Part shown: positions 9,139 through 18,321 of the stretch, in pieces | Layout: the number at the start of each line of letters is the position of its first letter | Position numbering within the stretch: position 1 is the stretch's first letter | Assembly (NCBI RefSeq): GCF_009604425.1 | Contig: NZ_WEGI01000003.1 | Coordinates: 62,001-126,000 of the forward strand | Direction of reading: 5' to 3' | Length of the DNA stretch: 64,000 nucleotides | Origin: Nocardia aurantia | GTDB taxonomy: Bacteria > Actinomycetota > Actinomycetes > Mycobacteriales > Mycobacteriaceae | Program-made: the position numbers and the translations under genes | Notes under the pieces: model-generated | What the model was told of the DNA's origin: nothing | Databases searched by the model: none | The model's input: only the letters and a program-made list of their open reading frames with translations

Positions 9139-9252
9139 GGACCGATCGTAGCCGGATCGTTACGCGTGTGCTAACTGCAGGATGGTAAGTAATCCTCGAA
9201 TACGATTGCCCTGCTTCGGCTTCCGCCGGATCAGGTTGTCAGAGAGGTTGGA

Positions 9253-10062
9253 ATGACCAGACCCAGTTGGGCACCGGAAGGCATAGACCTGGACCGTCCC
9301 AGCGCTTCCCGAGTCTACGATTATTTCGTCGGTGGTATGCACAACTTCGAGATAGATCGTGCGCTCGCTCGCGAGATCGAGGCGTTCACACCGAATGTCG
9401 CCCACACCATGCGCGCCGATCGGGAGTTGCTACGCCGGATCGTGCGGTATCTGGTCGAGGACGCCAACGTCACCCAATTCCTGGATCTGGGTTCCGGAAT
9501 CCCGACTGCCGGGAATGTGCACGAGGTGGCGCAGGCGCGCAATCCCGAGGTGAACGTCGTCTATGTCGACATCGATCCGGTGGCGGTCGCGCACAGTCGC
9601 GCGCTGCTGGAAGGTAATTCGCACACGGCGGTGGTGCACGCCGATGTCGCCGATCCGGACGGCGTGCTCGCCGATCCGCTGGTGACCGGCCTGCTGGATT
9701 TCGACCGGCCGGTCGCGATCCTGCTGATGGGAGTGCTGCAATTCCTGCCCGATGCCGCGGATCCCGCCGGCGCGGTGGCCCGGTTGCAGGAGGCCGTGGT
9801 GCCGGGCAGTTATCTGGCGATCAGCCACGCGACCGCCGACGGTCAGCCCGAGGAGGTGCTCGCGGCACAACGCTTGTCCGGCCGCACCGCCACGGAGATC
9901 GTGCTGCGTTCCAAGGAGGAGATCGGCGGCTACTTCCACAACTGGACGCTGCTGGAGCCGGGGCTGGTCCAGCTGCAGGCGTGGCGGCCGGACCACGGCG
10001 AGGACCTGAGCCGGGCAGTGGCGGATTCCGGCGCCTTCGGCGGGCTGGCCCGTAAACGGTGA
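9253..10062 (+). CDS. SAM-dependent methyltransferase, DUF574 family
   Basis: A 269-residue protein of the actinobacterial PF04672 methyltransferase family. The family opening is RPSASRVYDYFVGG near residues 12-25, the SAM-binding strand is FLDLGSGIPT, and there is a VYVDIDPVAV acidic loop. AGAGAGG lies shortly before the ATG. The substrates of this expanded family are mostly unknown. It stands alone here, divergent from the c-di-GMP gene. Confidence 0.9.
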   Translation: MTRPSWAPEGIDLDRPSASRVYDYFVGGMHNFEIDRALAREIEAFTPNVAHTMRADRELLRRIVRYLVEDANVTQFLDLGSGIPTAGNVHEVAQARNPEVNVVYVDIDPVAVAHSRALLEGNSHTAVVHADVADPDGVLADPLVTGLLDFDRPVAILLMGVLQFLPDAADPAGAVARLQEAVVPGSYLAISHATADGQPEEVLAAQRLSGRTATEIVLRSKEEIGGYFHNWTLLEPGLVQLQAWRPDHGEDLSRAVADSGAFGGLARKR

Positions 10063-10171
10063 TGATCACCGTTACCGCTGTCGCCGAAGGCTTTTCGCGT
10101 GACGGGTGGACGCCGGGCCGGGGTTCGACGGTATGGTGTGCACGCTGTCTCGAGCAATTGGAAGGACTGTG

Positions 10172-10615
10172 GTGCGTACACCTTTGCTGATGGTTGTGTT
10201 CGGTCTGGCGGTAGCCGCCGGAGGTGCGGGCGCGGTGGCGGTCGCCGACGCGGCGCCGGTGATCCACGCCGCGCCGATCGCGGAGCCGGTCGTGCTGGGT
10301 TCCGACGACAACGGGCACGCCGTGACCCTGACCGTCGGGCAAGAGCTGGCGGTCGCCCTCCCGGACAACCCCTCGACCGGATACCGTTGGCAGCTCGGCG
10401 ATCTCGACCAGAACGTGCTGCGCGTCGACGGTGATCCGCAGCTGCGCGCCAATCCGGCCGGCGGTTTCGTGCCCGGCGGCCCGGACCAGGCGGTGTGGAC
10501 GTTCGCGGCCGAGGCGCCCGGCACCACCACGCTGAACCTGGTGTCGGCGCGGCCGTGGGAGCAGGGCGGCGCGGCGAGCGGCCCGCGGTATTCCCTGACG
10601 GTCACCGTCAAGTAG
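10172..10615 (+). CDS. Exported chagasin-type (I42) cysteine protease inhibitor
   Basis: A 147-residue secreted protein. A hydrophobic signal segment at residues 4-26 is followed by a chagasin/I42 domain with the three loop signatures NPSTGYRW, a GGFVPGG turn and RPWEQGG. The family blocks papain-like proteases by inserting these loops into the active cleft. The GTG at 10172 is chosen because GGAAGGA ends 5 bases before it; an ATG at 10133 is possible. Its targets are unknown and could be host or competitor proteases. Confidence 0.85.
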   Translation: MRTPLLMVVFGLAVAAGGAGAVAVADAAPVIHAAPIAEPVVLGSDDNGHAVTLTVGQELAVALPDNPSTGYRWQLGDLDQNVLRVDGDPQLRANPAGGFVPGGPDQAVWTFAAEAPGTTTLNLVSARPWEQGGAASGPRYSLTVTVK

Positions 10616-10806
10616 CGAAACGAGCGAGGCCGGGGGCCGTATATCACGAATCGACGCCCATATTGTCGATTTCGTCCCGTACGTCCCGGCCATCACTCGA
10701 GAATCTGACCAGCAGCAGCTGCGGAAGTCCCTCACAGCGTTTTGTCCTCGACACTCGGCCGATATTCGGCCGGGCTGTCCGGGCATGGACAGAGAGGTCG
10801 GATTTC

Positions 10807-11403
10807 ATGAACAGCATGCGTTCGCTGGCCAGGTTCGCCTGGCCGGCCGTTCTGGCCGGGGCGATGGCGGCGGCGATCATGGGCGGGACCGTCGCCCGGG
10901 CCGATCCGTTGTGGCCCGGCGGCCCGGACATTCCGGGCGTTCCGGCGTTGATCCCAGGGCCCCCGCCGGAACCGGGGCCACCGGGCGATCCGGAGGCTCC
11001 CCTGCCCCCGCCGCCTCCGCCGCCGCCCTGGTTCGGCGGCCCGCCGGCGGCGGTCACCGCGCCCTGCTCCCCGGCGGCCCGCGGCTGTATGCGGTTGTCC
11101 ACCAACGAGGCGTGGCTGATGGACAACGGCCGGGTCACCTTCGGCCCCACGCCGATCTCGCACGGGCGGCCGGGCTACGAGACGCCGCCCGGATCGTTCC
11201 CGGTGGCGTTCAAGAAGGATTACCACTGGAGCACGATGCACAACGCCGAGATGCTGTACGCGATCTTCTTCAACGGCGATATCGCGACGCATATCGGCCC
11301 GATCGAGGAGCAGTCACACGGCTGCATCCGGATGACCCCCGACGGCGCCCAGGCCTTCTTCGACTACCTGAACCCGGGCGACATCATCGAGGTGGTGCCG
11401 TAG
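10807..11403 (+). CDS. Exported L,D-transpeptidase (YkuD) with polyproline linker
   Basis: A 198-residue secreted enzyme. The signal peptide (about residues 1-33, ending AR-ADP) is followed by a very proline-rich linker (residues 38-80, with a run of eight prolines) and a YkuD catalytic domain ending in HIGPIEEQSHGCIRM, which carries the catalytic Cys and His. Such enzymes make 3-3 peptidoglycan cross-links or attach proteins to the wall. The linker probably spans the mycolate-type wall. The domain is short compared with the large mycobacterial Ldt enzymes, which also carry Ig-like domains. Confidence 0.88.
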   Translation: MNSMRSLARFAWPAVLAGAMAAAIMGGTVARADPLWPGGPDIPGVPALIPGPPPEPGPPGDPEAPLPPPPPPPPWFGGPPAAVTAPCSPAARGCMRLSTNEAWLMDNGRVTFGPTPISHGRPGYETPPGSFPVAFKKDYHWSTMHNAEMLYAIFFNGDIATHIGPIEEQSHGCIRMTPDGAQAFFDYLNPGDIIEVVP

Positions 11404-11469
11404 CGCCGACCGGCCGGTAACGTCCGCCCGGGTTGGCAGGCACGCACCGGCCGTGTCAGGTTGAGCGGT

Positions 11470-12015
11470 ATGGATGTGATCGACATGCACCGGCGGGCGG
11501 CCGATCGGTTCGGCGCTCACGTCGAGCGGGTCGGCGCCGGTCAGTGGGACCTGCCGACGCCCTGCACGGAATGGGATGTGCGCGCGCTGGTCGAGCATGT
11601 CGTCGCCAATCACCGCCGGATGGCCGGACTGTTGCACGGCCGCCCGTTCGAGGCCGTCGACGAGGAGCCGGACCGGTCGTGGCGGGCGGTGACGGCCGCG
11701 GTGCGATCCGGGTTCACACTGCCCGGTGCGCTCGATCGAACCGCGCCGTCGCCGTTCGGTGGCGACGGGCCGATCTCCGGCCTGATCTTCATCATCACCG
11801 CCGATCTCGCCACGCACACCTGGGATCTCGCGCGCGCGACGGGCGCCGACGAGGCGCTCGACGCCGAACTGGTGGCCGCGCTGTTGCCGGGGATCGAGCG
11901 GGCGCAGCCGGTCATGACGGCCAGTGGCAGGTTCGCGCCGCCGGTACCGGTGCCGGACGCGGCGGGCCCGCAGGAGCGGCTGCTCGGCCTGCTCGGGCGC
12001 CGCATGCGGCCGTAA
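11470..12015 (+). CDS. TIGR03086-type DinB/mycothiol maleylpyruvate isomerase-like protein
   Basis: A 181-residue four-helix-bundle protein with the family pattern PTPCTEWDVRALVEHVV near residues 25-41 and a second metal-site histidine in DLATHTWDLARA. The family includes mycothiol-dependent isomerases and metal-binding proteins of unknown function. The ATG at 11470 was chosen with AGG nine bases upstream; an upstream in-frame TTG at 11461 is less likely. It converges on the dehalogenase-like gene. Confidence 0.82.
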   Translation: MDVIDMHRRAADRFGAHVERVGAGQWDLPTPCTEWDVRALVEHVVANHRRMAGLLHGRPFEAVDEEPDRSWRAVTAAVRSGFTLPGALDRTAPSPFGGDGPISGLIFIITADLATHTWDLARATGADEALDAELVAALLPGIERAQPVMTASGRFAPPVPVPDAAGPQERLLGLLGRRMRP

Positions 12016-12027
12016 TCCGGTGCGGGG

Positions 12028-12882
12028 TCAGCTGTTCAGGAAGTCGAGCAGCTCGCGCGCGACGATCGCCGGTTGTTCCTCGGGCAGGAAATGGCCGCAT
12101 TCGGGCAGCGCCCGGCCGGTGACATTCTCGGCGTAGTCTCGCCAGATGTCCAGTGTGGGAAGCGATCCCAGCAGACCTTCCGAGCCCCACAGCGCCAGTA
12201 CCGGCATGGTGAGGCGACGGCCTGCCGCCGCGTCGGCGTCGTCCAGTTCGGCGTCGCCGGGGAACGAGGCCCGGTAGTCGTCGAATCCGGCGCGTAGCGC
12301 GCCCGGTGCCGAGAAGGCGCGGACGTATTCGGCGACCGCGTCCGGGGCCAGACCGGCACGCTGAAAACTCCAGTGCTCGAAGAAGTATCCGAGATATGAC
12401 CCGATGTCCTTGCCCGCCAGCAACTCCGGCAGATCGGGTTGCAGGTGGAACAGCCAGTGCCAGTAGCCGCGGGCCACCACGACATCCAGCCGACGCCAGA
12501 CCTCCCGGGTCGGGACGATGTCCAGGACGGCCAGCCTGGTCACCTCCGCCGGCCGGTCCAGCGCCCAGCGGTGCGCGACCCGCGCGCCACGGTCGTGCCC
12601 CACGACGGCGGCGGATTCGAATCCCAGGTGACGGATCAGTGCCGACATGTCCGCGGCCATCGTCCGCTTGTCGTAGCCCTCGCGCGGTTTGCCGCTGTGG
12701 CCGTAGCCGCGCAGATCCGGCGCGATCACGGTGTGGTCGCGGGACAACGGCTCGATCAGGTGCCGCCAGCAGTAGGAGGTCTGCGGCCAGCCGTGCAGGA
12801 GTACCAGTGCGGGTCCGTCACCGGAACGGGTGTGGTGGATGCGAATCCCGTTGACGGACACGGTCTCTTCTACCGGGTTCAT
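12028..12882 (-). CDS. Haloacetate/fluoroacetate dehalogenase-like alpha/beta hydrolase
   Basis: A 284-residue alpha/beta hydrolase. It has the oxyanion motif HGWPQ, the nucleophile segment GHDRGARVAHR (Asp), a WHWLFHLQPDLPE stretch matching the halide-pocket His-Trp region of fluoroacetate dehalogenases, DYRASFPGD in the lid, and the base in CGHFLPEE. These suggest hydrolytic removal of halide from 2-haloacids, although related epoxide hydrolases are possible. It is divergent from a CGNR regulator-like gene with only about 50 bp between them. Confidence 0.83.
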   Translation of the reverse strand: MNPVEETVSVNGIRIHHTRSGDGPALVLLHGWPQTSYCWRHLIEPLSRDHTVIAPDLRGYGHSGKPREGYDKRTMAADMSALIRHLGFESAAVVGHDRGARVAHRWALDRPAEVTRLAVLDIVPTREVWRRLDVVVARGYWHWLFHLQPDLPELLAGKDIGSYLGYFFEHWSFQRAGLAPDAVAEYVRAFSAPGALRAGFDDYRASFPGDAELDDADAAAGRRLTMPVLALWGSEGLLGSLPTLDIWRDYAENVTGRALPECGHFLPEEQPAIVARELLDFLNS

Positions 12883-12935
12883 AGGGTTACAAGTTAGTCG
12901 TCGGCCTAACTGCTCGCAAGGGTTAGAATGGCGGG

Positions 12936-13520
12936 GTGGACGACGAATTCGTGTTCGACGGCGGCCGTCCCTGCCTGGACCTGGTGAACACCGTCCGGGA
13001 GCGCTACCTGGGCGGCCGCGATCTGCTGACCGGACCGGCCGCGCTGTCCGAGTGGCTCGTCGCCGCGGGCCTCGCCGGCCGGCGGCCGCGCGTAACCGCC
13101 ACGCAGCTGGACGAATTCGTCGAACTGCGCGAGGCGATCGACGCCGTGGTCATGGGCCGTGCCACGCCACGAGCGGTCCGGCTGCTCAACGAGTCCGCGC
13201 GCTGCGCCCCGCTTCCGGTGCCGCAGTTGCGTTTCCGCGCGGGCAGGCTCGACCGCGCCGAACCGGTCCCGGCGGATCCGGTCGCCACCGCACGGGCACG
13301 GCTGGCCGTCGACGCGATCGAACTGGCCACCGACGGCACCCCGGTCCGCGAATGCGGCGCCGGCGATTGCAGTCTCCGCTTCGCCGACTACTCGCAGAAG
13401 CACAATCGCCAGTGGTGCTCGATGGCCCGCTGCGGCAACCGCGTCAAGGCCCGTGCCCACTACGCCCGGATTCGCAAGGGCCGCAAGGAGGAAAGCTATC
13501 CTGCCGGGACGGGTGCGTGA
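12936..13520 (+). CDS. CGNR zinc-finger (ABATE-type) protein, likely regulator
   Basis: A 194-residue protein. The N-terminal ABATE-type domain (FDGGRPCLDLVNTV near residues 7-20) and the C-terminal CGNR zinc finger (about residues 145-182; four cysteines in CGAGDC and WCSMARCGNRVKARAHYAR) match the actinobacterial stress-regulator-like family. The GTG start at 12936 gives the usual beginning of the conserved block. Being divergent from the dehalogenase, it may regulate that gene, which is an inference from position only. Confidence 0.86.
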   Translation: MDDEFVFDGGRPCLDLVNTVRERYLGGRDLLTGPAALSEWLVAAGLAGRRPRVTATQLDEFVELREAIDAVVMGRATPRAVRLLNESARCAPLPVPQLRFRAGRLDRAEPVPADPVATARARLAVDAIELATDGTPVRECGAGDCSLRFADYSQKHNRQWCSMARCGNRVKARAHYARIRKGRKEESYPAGTGA

Positions 13521-13665
13521 GGACTCCCGAGCGGCCTCGCGCGATCTTCGGCCCACCGGCCGCTGTGCCGACCGGCCGGTGGGGTGACCGCCGGTCCGGC
13601 CGGATTTCGGCGGCGGACAGCGAGCGCCGGACGGGGCGTCCGATTCCGGCACGGCGCGCGTGCGA

Positions 13666-13702
13666 CCGGGGCACGGTCCGCAGGGAGCGGACCGTGCCCC
13701 GG
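13666..13702. terminator. Bidirectional terminator between convergent genes
   Basis: Perfect 15-bp arms (13666-13680 and 13688-13702) with a 7-base loop lie between the converging CGNR and permease genes. A short T run follows on the plus strand. Confidence 0.75.
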
Positions 13703-13722
13703 TTTCGTCACCGCGATATCGG

Positions 13723-15417
13723 TCAGGCGGGGGAGGCCGCGGTTTCCACCGGCGCGGTCGATTCGGCGGTTTCGGTGGATGACGCGGATTCCTTCGGCTC
13801 CGTGCGCTTTTCGGTGGCGGTGGCGGTGTCCTCGGGCAGGGCGGGCTCCGGTTCGGCGGGGGTGCGGACCGACGGCAGCAGCGTGCAGCCGAGGCAGATC
13901 AGGCCGAGGAACAGGTAGCCCAGCGCGACCTTCGGGGCGGCGGCCCAGGCCACTTCCGTGGCGTGGATGAGGCCGACCCAGCAGAGCACCGCGCCGATTC
14001 CGGCCGCGATCGCCGCCGGCACGAAACGTTTGTCCAGGATGAAGGTCACGATGGCGCCGAGCACCAGGCCCGCGAGCACGCCGCCGTTACCGAGGATCTT
14101 CAGGCCGTCGTAGACCACCCCCGCCTGGCCCAGGGCCGACATGCCGACCTTGTCGGCGGTCGTGCCCGCCGCGGCCAGCGCGTTGTCGATCTGCCCGGTC
14201 GCCCACTCTGCGAGGTTGGGCAGCAGCGCCGCCACCACCGCGACCGCGTGCACCTTCGGTACCGCCTGGAACGCCTGCGCGCCGATCAGCAGGCCGATGT
14301 ACAGCAGGATCGGGACGATCGCCGGATTCGGCAGGACGGTGGCGAGCAGGCCGAACAGGCCGAGCAGGCACATCAGGCCGATCACCACGCCGCTGGCCAG
14401 CGAGTAGCCGGTCCGCCCGCCCGCGTCCTTCCAGCCGGGATGGCCGATGTAGACCGCCGGCGGGAACGGCGAGCCGAACGCGGAGCCGACGATCGCGCCG
14501 AAACCGTCGGCGAGCAGCACGCTGCGCAGGTTGTAGCTGTCACCCGCGGCCGCCGCGCTCTCGACGTTGCTCATCGCCTCGGTGAAGTTGTAGACACCCA
14601 GCGGAATCGCGGTCGCCAGCAGCGGGGAGAGGTTGGCGAGGCCGTCACCGAGCAGATTCAGCCGCAGCGTCGGCAGTCCCACCGCGATGTCGTGCGCGGC
14701 CTGGGTGACCTCGGGTACGGACATGTAGCCGCCGATCCAGCCGATCGCGGTGCCGACCAGCAGCGCGACCAGGCCGATCGGGACGTTGCCGGGCAGCTTC
14801 ACATCGGTGAAGAAGCCGATCAGCAGGATCGCCAGCACCGGCAGGCCGATCCAGGCGGCATCCCAGATCTGCGCGGCCGGCCGCATGGCGATGAAGGTGA
14901 TCGAGATGCCGGCCAGCGTGCCGAGCATCGCCGCCCGCGGGGTCACCCGCCGGATGTACGGCCCGACCAGCGCGCCGATCATCACGATCACGCCGATCAT
15001 GAACGCCCACGCCAGGCCCGCCGACCAGGCCTTCATCGGGTCACCGGTCTTCAGGAAGATCGGCAGCATGACCACGAAGACCACGATGAACATGTGCGGC
15101 ACGCTGGGCCCGTACGGCAGGGCCGTCACCGTGGTCCGCCCCTCACGACGGGCCAGGCGCCGGGCCAGCAGCATGTAGTACAGGTTGCCCAGCACCAGAG
15201 CCACTCCGAGCGCCGGCAGCATGGTGCCGAGCACGTCGTGGTTCGGGATCTTGACGACCGCGATGGACAGCGTGGTGAGGGTCAGCACGTTCACCAGGAT
15301 GTTGAACGAGAGACCGAAGAACGCGTTGGTGTCACCGCGAGTCCACCACGGAAGTGGCAGGCGGGCAGCGTCCTTTCCGGGAGTGGGACTGTCGGGGAGT
15401 GTCGTGTCGACGGACAT
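13723..15417 (-). CDS. NCS2-type xanthine/uracil family permease
   Basis: A 564-residue membrane protein with about a dozen hydrophobic helices and a C-terminal Glu/Thr/Ala-rich tail of about 45 residues. It fits the broad xanthine/uracil/vitamin C permease group. The start at 15417 has AGGAAA seven bases upstream; an ATG at 15432 that overlaps the previous stop is the alternative. As the last gene of the GntR-allophanate-biuret set it probably imports the nitrogen compound being degraded, such as biuret, a ureide or a related heterocycle. That role is inferred from position. Confidence 0.8.
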   Translation of the reverse strand: MSVDTTLPDSPTPGKDAARLPLPWWTRGDTNAFFGLSFNILVNVLTLTTLSIAVVKIPNHDVLGTMLPALGVALVLGNLYYMLLARRLARREGRTTVTALPYGPSVPHMFIVVFVVMLPIFLKTGDPMKAWSAGLAWAFMIGVIVMIGALVGPYIRRVTPRAAMLGTLAGISITFIAMRPAAQIWDAAWIGLPVLAILLIGFFTDVKLPGNVPIGLVALLVGTAIGWIGGYMSVPEVTQAAHDIAVGLPTLRLNLLGDGLANLSPLLATAIPLGVYNFTEAMSNVESAAAAGDSYNLRSVLLADGFGAIVGSAFGSPFPPAVYIGHPGWKDAGGRTGYSLASGVVIGLMCLLGLFGLLATVLPNPAIVPILLYIGLLIGAQAFQAVPKVHAVAVVAALLPNLAEWATGQIDNALAAAGTTADKVGMSALGQAGVVYDGLKILGNGGVLAGLVLGAIVTFILDKRFVPAAIAAGIGAVLCWVGLIHATEVAWAAAPKVALGYLFLGLICLGCTLLPSVRTPAEPEPALPEDTATATEKRTEPKESASSTETAESTAPVETAASPA

Positions 15418-15428
15418 CGGATTTCCTG

Positions 15429-16142
15429 TCATCGGGCCGGTGCGCTGCCGGCGGCGGTGGGGGTGAGTGCGGTGACGACCGCGGCCGAGTCGGCGACCCA
15501 GCCGAAGATGCCGCCCTGGGCGGCGATCATGTCCAGCCCGACGCGCTGGAATTCCGGGAAATACGAACCGACGCAATCGGAGACGACCAGGCAGCGGTAA
15601 CCGCGGTCGTTGGCCTCCCGGACGGTCGTGTGCACGCACACCTCGGTGGTGACGCCCGTGACGAGCAGTGTCTCGATGCCGTCGCGCGCCAGCACCTCCG
15701 ACAGTTCGGTGGCGTAGAAGGCGCCCTTGCCGGGCTTGTCGATCACCACCTCGCCGGCCACCGGCGCGAGTTCGTCGACGATGTCGTGACCGTACTCGCC
15801 GCGGATCAGGATCCGCCCGAACCGGCCGGGATCACCGATGCGCTGGGACGGGTTGCCGCGCAACAGCTTCGCGGGCGGGCAGTCGGAGAGGTCGGGCAGA
15901 TGCCCCTCCCGGGTGTGGATCACCGGGACATCGGCGGCGCGGGCCGCCGCGATCAGCGCGGCCAGCGGTTCGACGACCGCCTGCAGCAGGGCGACGTCGT
16001 TGCCGAGGCTCTCGCCGAAGCCGCCGGGCAGCAGGAAATCGCGCTGCATGTCGATCACCAGCAGCGCGACGGTGCCGGGGTCGAAGGTGAACGCGGTGGG
16101 CCGCGCGGGTACGGACCGGGCGGTGGGCAGGGCTGCGGTCAT
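15429..16142 (-). CDS. biuH: Isochorismatase-like cysteine hydrolase, probable biuret amidohydrolase
   Basis: A 237-residue cysteine hydrolase with the triad Asp31 (VIDMQRDF), Lys136 ([10 protein letters not shown]) and Cys169 ([19 protein letters not shown]). The PGGFG loop, the [10 protein letters not shown] segment and SYFPEFQR are characters I associate with biuret hydrolase (BiuH), which makes allophanate and ammonia. The ATG at 16142 overlaps the allophanate hydrolase stop (ATGA), so product and next enzyme are encoded together. Another ureide amidase role is possible. Confidence 0.82.
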   Translation of the reverse strand: MTAALPTARSVPARPTAFTFDPGTVALLVIDMQRDFLLPGGFGESLGNDVALLQAVVEPLAALIAAARAADVPVIHTREGHLPDLSDCPPAKLLRGNPSQRIGDPGRFGRILIRGEYGHDIVDELAPVAGEVVIDKPGKGAFYATELSEVLARDGIETLLVTGVTTEVCVHTTVREANDRGYRCLVVSDCVGSYFPEFQRVGLDMIAAQGGIFGWVADSAAVVTALTPTAAGSAPAR

Positions 16143-17575
16143 CGGTTTTCCTTCGGTACGAGCCGGATGTTGCTGCGCGGCACCGCCGCCGGGTGCGGTG
16201 CGTCGGTCACGGCCTGCGGCGCGCCGGAATCCGGTGTGCGCGGCTCGTCGAGGATCCGGGCGGCCACCGCGAGCACCAGATCGTCGGCGAGCGCGGGCCC
16301 GAGCACCATCGCCGACACGGGCCGGCCGTCCGCGGTGAGGCCCACCGGCACCGCGATCGCGGTGAGGTCCAGCAGATTTCCGAAATGGGTGTAGTGGCCC
16401 AGGATCGTGTTGGTCGCGATCGGATCGGCGAGCACCTGGCCGACGGTGAACGTGGTGCCGATCGTGGGCAGCACGACCACGTCGAAGTCGGCCCACATCC
16501 GCGCCACCACCGAGCGCAGCCGCTGCAACTCCTGCTGGGCGCGGAACACGTCGATCGCGTCGAAACCGTAACCGGTGGAGAGGATGTCACGGATCACCGG
16601 CAACACCGATTCCGGATGCGCGGTGAGGAAGGAGTCGAACTCCACCAGCCGCTCGGCCACCCACGGACCGGAGTAGAGCAGCTCGCCGGCGGCGAGGAAC
16701 GGCGCCACGCTGATCGACACCTCTTCGAAGCCCAACCCGCGCAACCGGTTCCGGAAGGCCGAATGAGCGGTCCGCATCGCCGCGTCGCCGAAGAATTCCA
16801 GCTCCGATTCCGGCGGCAGGCCGACCCGGACGGTGCCGTCGCCGAACCGCGGCCCGCGCGGGCGGCTCCACGGATCGCCGGGATCCTCGGCGGCGATCAC
16901 CTCGAAAACCCGGTCCAGATCGTCGATCCGGGTCGCCATCAGGGTCATGCAGTCCAATGATCGGCACGCGGGAACGAGGCCGACGGTACTGATCAGCCCG
17001 CGCGACGGTTTCCAGCCGACGATCCCGTTCAGCGCCGCCGGCACCCGGCCGGAGCCCGCCGTGTCGGTGGCGACGCAGAACGGCACCTCGCCGAGCGCGA
17101 CCGCCAGCGCCGAGCCCGAACTCGAACCGCCCGAGATCATGTCGTGGCCGAATACGCTGCGCGGCACGGTGTACGGCGTGCGCGTGCCGTTGAGTCCGGT
17201 GGCGAACTGGTCCAGATTGGTCTTGCCGACGAACAACGCCCCCGCGTCCAGCAGCCGCTGCACCGCGGGCGCGGTGTCGGTGGCGGTGTAGGCGAAGTCG
17301 GGGCAGGCGAGCGTGGTCGGCCGGCCCGCGACGTCGATGCTGTCCTTGACGCCGAACGGGACGCCGTACAGCGGCAGCGTCCGCGCGCCGGGCCGCCGCT
17401 CGATCTCGGCGGCGGCGGCGAGGAGTTCGTCGCGGGGCACCGGGGTGATCCAGGTGCCGTCGTCGCCGCGCGCCGCGATCGCGTCCGCGACGCGGGCGGC
17501 GGTCTTCGTCGGTGAGCCGCTGCCACTTTCGTGCGAGGCGAGGATCTCCGCCACGCTGGGACCCGAATTCTGCAT
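16139..17575 (-). CDS. atzF: Allophanate hydrolase, amidase domain only
   Basis: A 478-residue amidase-signature enzyme with the Ser-cisSer-Lys triad: Lys in [11 protein letters not shown], Ser in [16 protein letters not shown] and nucleophile Ser in [23 protein letters not shown]...ACPDFAY and TAGSGRVPA are typical of allophanate hydrolases. The roughly 130-residue C-terminal decarboxylation domain of full-length AtzF/DUR2 enzymes is missing. It should release ammonia from allophanate. The start codon directly abuts a 17-bp palindrome, and no clear ribosome site is seen, so the transcript could be nearly leaderless. Confidence 0.87.
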   Translation of the reverse strand: MQNSGPSVAEILASHESGSGSPTKTAARVADAIAARGDDGTWITPVPRDELLAAAAEIERRPGARTLPLYGVPFGVKDSIDVAGRPTTLACPDFAYTATDTAPAVQRLLDAGALFVGKTNLDQFATGLNGTRTPYTVPRSVFGHDMISGGSSSGSALAVALGEVPFCVATDTAGSGRVPAALNGIVGWKPSRGLISTVGLVPACRSLDCMTLMATRIDDLDRVFEVIAAEDPGDPWSRPRGPRFGDGTVRVGLPPESELEFFGDAAMRTAHSAFRNRLRGLGFEEVSISVAPFLAAGELLYSGPWVAERLVEFDSFLTAHPESVLPVIRDILSTGYGFDAIDVFRAQQELQRLRSVVARMWADFDVVVLPTIGTTFTVGQVLADPIATNTILGHYTHFGNLLDLTAIAVPVGLTADGRPVSAMVLGPALADDLVLAVAARILDEPRTPDSGAPQAVTDAPHPAAVPRSNIRLVPKENR

Positions 17576-17592
17576 CTGTCGATTGTCGACAG
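17576..17592. promoter_or_regulatory. GntR operator candidate at the allophanate hydrolase start
   Basis: Perfect 7-bp arms CTGTCGA/TCGACAG with a 3-bp spacer include TGTCGACA, which resembles FCD-type GntR operators. The site touches the start codon of the amidase gene and lies 40 bp after the gntR stop, so it could control the three structural genes separately from gntR. Confidence 0.55.
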
Positions 17593-17631
17593 AATGTGTG
17601 AAAGCGGAAGAGGCGCCGTGTATCGGCCGTG

Positions 17632-18297
17632 TTAGATCTTCAGGTCCAGATAGACCAGTTCGCCGTGCCGCTGCAACGCGTCGTAGGCGACGGCGGGATC
17701 GTTGCGCTCGAGCGCGGCGAGTAGTTCCGTATGGCGTCGAATCCCGTTGTAGTGAGACGTCTTCCGGGCCTCTTCACGGATATTGCGCGCCATCGGCAGC
17801 TGGAGTTTGAGCAGGATGGGCTCGTAGGCGAGATCGAGCTGCCGGTTGCCCGCCAGCGCCACGATCGCGGTGTGGAAACGCCGGTGGGCCTCGTCCCGTT
17901 CGAACGCGTCACCGCGTTCGTCGGCGGTCCGCATCTCGTCGAGCGCGGCCCGCACCGTGAGCAGCGGATCACCTTCGGCGGGAAGCGGAAAGGCGCGCTC
18001 GATCGCGTGCCGTTCGAGTACCCGCCGCAGTTCGAACAGTTGCAGCACATCCGTCGGCGACCACACCGCCACCCGGAATCCGCGCCGGGGCAGATGCTCG
18101 ATCAGCCCTTCCTGGTCCAGCAGCCGCAGCGCCTCCCGGACCGGCGCCCGGCTGGTTCCCAGTCTGGCGCAGAGGGTTTCCTCCACGATCCGGGCGCCCG
18201 GCTCGAACTCACCGCTGAGTATCGCGGACCGCACGTGCCGCGTCGTCATCTCGACCAGGCTCGGCGGGAGCACCGCCACGTTCGTCCGCAACCTCAT
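17632..18297 (-). CDS. GntR/FCD regulator of the biuret/allophanate genes
   Basis: A 221-residue FadR-subfamily regulator. The N-terminal winged helix (SRAPVREALRLLDQEGL near residues 48-64) is followed by an FCD ligand domain with metal-ligand-type histidines (HRRFHTAIVALAGN and RRHTELLAAL). It lies directly upstream of the allophanate hydrolase on the same strand and probably senses an intermediate of biuret or ureide breakdown. It starts 24 bp after the MraY-like gene, which may be transcribed through into it. Confidence 0.88.
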   Translation of the reverse strand: MRLRTNVAVLPPSLVEMTTRHVRSAILSGEFEPGARIVEETLCARLGTSRAPVREALRLLDQEGLIEHLPRRGFRVAVWSPTDVLQLFELRRVLERHAIERAFPLPAEGDPLLTVRAALDEMRTADERGDAFERDEAHRRFHTAIVALAGNRQLDLAYEPILLKLQLPMARNIREEARKTSHYNGIRRHTELLAALERNDPAVAYDALQRHGELVYLDLKI

Positions 18298-18321
18298 GAG
18301 TCGAGTGTACGAACGCCATGA

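Noticed and set aside
13963..15600. A 545-codon plus-strand open frame
   Set aside because: It is antisense to the NCS2 permease, has the Arg/Gln/His-rich composition typical of shadow frames in GC-rich DNA, and shows no domain.
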